From Rhodocytophaga aerolata (lineage in GTDB: Bacteria; Bacteroidota; Bacteroidia; Cytophagales; 172606-1): DNA of 64,000 nucleotides. The notes below the pieces were generated by a model. That model did no database searches, had not been told where the DNA came from, and worked only from the letters and a program-made list of their open reading frames with translations. The position numbers and the translations under genes were made by a program. The stretch is from positions 868,001-932,000 of the forward strand of contig NZ_JAUKPO010000001.1 of the NCBI RefSeq assembly GCF_030503435.1, read 5' to 3'. Positions within the stretch are counted from its first letter, which is position 1. Every line of letters begins with the position of its first letter. Shown here one piece after another: positions 63,206-64,000 of this stretch.

Positions 63206-64000
63206 TTAATTGTTAAACAAAATAATTAATGCGGAACCAGCCACCATAATACAGGCGCCTACCAGCTTTTTAAGTATATCGGTTTCTTTGAAAAATCTAT
63301 GTCCTAATAAAACACTTAGCAAAGCTGAGAGTTGAAAAAGTGCCAGAGCATACCCAACAGGCATATGGTCAAATGTATAATTTGTTGTGAATTGCATAAG
63401 CCCGATACAAAAAATAAGCATTGCATACGTATTTATATGTCCGCCGGTAAGCCTGATTTGTCCAATGAGCTGAGCAGATTTCTGATAATAAACAATACCA
63501 AAGGAGAACAAAGCGCCAAACCAGCACCAGATAATAAATGATACTTCAGGGGAAGAATAATTAATTACTTTTTTAATCAATACTGCTTCTATGGCAGCCA
63601 GGAACATGGCTAGTAACCGGTATTGAATATCTTTGCGCGTAAACACAACCCATGAAAATCTTTCTTTGGCTGTATTTAACACAACATAACTTCCCACCAC
63701 AATCAAAACAATTCCTAAACCACCCCAGATTCCGGGTACTTCTCCTAATAAAAAGAAAGCAACTACCAAACTAACTACAGATTTGTAAGCATTTACAGGT
63801 CCCAGAATTGATAAATCACCTTGTTGTAAGGCTTTTATTAAGAAGCCATTTCCTAAGGCTCCCAGAAACCCAACACCTATAGAAAAAAACCAGAACTCCT
63901 TAGGAAAACTAAGCCAGTTAATGGTAATAGCATATATACCCGATAAAAGGCCCAAAAACAGATAAGTAACAAAATTAATAAACAATGGATCGGCCCGGTT
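63206..64000 (-). CDS. DMT (EamA) transporter, N-terminus beyond window
   Basis: About 264 residues visible. The frame stays open to the window edge, and the first transmembrane helix of the family is missing, so the gene starts outside; an internal TTG at 63985 is unlikely to be the start. Eight to nine hydrophobic helices with two EamA-type halves (LVVAFFLLGEVPGIWGGLGI; SALLSVLLGHRFFKETDIL). Exports or imports a small metabolite across the inner membrane; substrate unknown. Confidence 0.88.
   Translation of the reverse strand, partial: NRADPLFINFVTYLFLGLLSGIYAITINWLSFPKEFWFFSIGVGFLGALGNGFLIKALQQGDLSILGPVNAYKSVVSLVVAFFLLGEVPGIWGGLGIVLIVVGSYVVLNTAKERFSWVVFTRKDIQYRLLAMFLAAIEAVLIKKVINYSSPEVSFIIWCWFGALFSFGIVYYQKSAQLIGQIRLTGGHINTYAMLIFCIGLMQFTTNYTFDHMPVGYALALFQLSALLSVLLGHRFFKETDILKKLVGACIMVAGSALIILFNN

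Noticed and set aside
1-64000. tRNA, rRNA, CRISPR, prophage and complete IS elements
   Set aside because: No cloverleaf arms, repeat-spacer pattern or transposase was recognised by eye; a model-based scan would be needed to be certain.

Overview
This window reads as chromosome of a Bacteroidota bacterium, most likely of the Cytophagales; genus not determined. The support is direct: two SusC/SusD outer-membrane uptake pairs, PorD and PorE-like proteins plus a C-terminal sorting domain of the type IX secretion system (T9SS), a bamD-rpoZ-coaBC-porD gene string, and promoters of the Bacteroidota type (TTG about 20 bp before TAnnTTTG). I found no tRNA, rRNA, CRISPR array, phage genes or intact insertion sequence. 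Most of the window is ordinary core chromosome.

Left part (1-16 kb): the end of a SusC/SusD operon (susD cut by the window edge), glyA, a large CHASE3-PAS-PAS histidine kinase without a partner, a GNAT acetyltransferase, an S9 prolyl oligopeptidase lipoprotein, a GNAT-nitrilase fusion, and a divergent pair made of a membrane-anchored DNA-binding-like protein with an outer LamG-like domain and a secreted LamG-like protein. 16-25 kb: a GH5-galK-galT string, RtcB RNA ligase, a transglutaminase-like TPR protein and DsbD. 25-29 kb: a PorE-like TPR/PD40/OmpA protein and an Lrp/AsnC regulator.

Middle (29-41.5 kb): a four-gene SusC/SusD operon ending in a clear terminator, an orphan NarL-type response regulator, a frameshifted LolA-like gene, and a GMC oxidoreductase with its subunit-3 partner. 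A short non-autonomous transposon-like element (MITE) lies between the GMC gene and its terminator. A recurring 17-bp motif (TCACCC-N5-GAGGGA and variants) appears five times between 28.8 and 37.9 kb, always between genes, and suggests a local regulon.

Right part (41.7-64 kb): menE, two duplicated small lipoproteins, a DUF4136 lipoprotein and a barrel protein, xseA, an OstA-like protein, a tiny T9SS cargo, then bamD-rpoZ-coaBC-porD followed by a 75-residue protein with an Sm/Hfq-like pattern. After that come methylmalonyl-CoA epimerase, an A-type Fe-S carrier, two glycosyltransferases, a superfamily 1 helicase, an SDR dehydrogenase, a VOC protein and a DMT transporter cut by the right edge. 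The items most worth follow-up are the Sm-like protein, the shared motif, the membrane regulator pair and the MITE.
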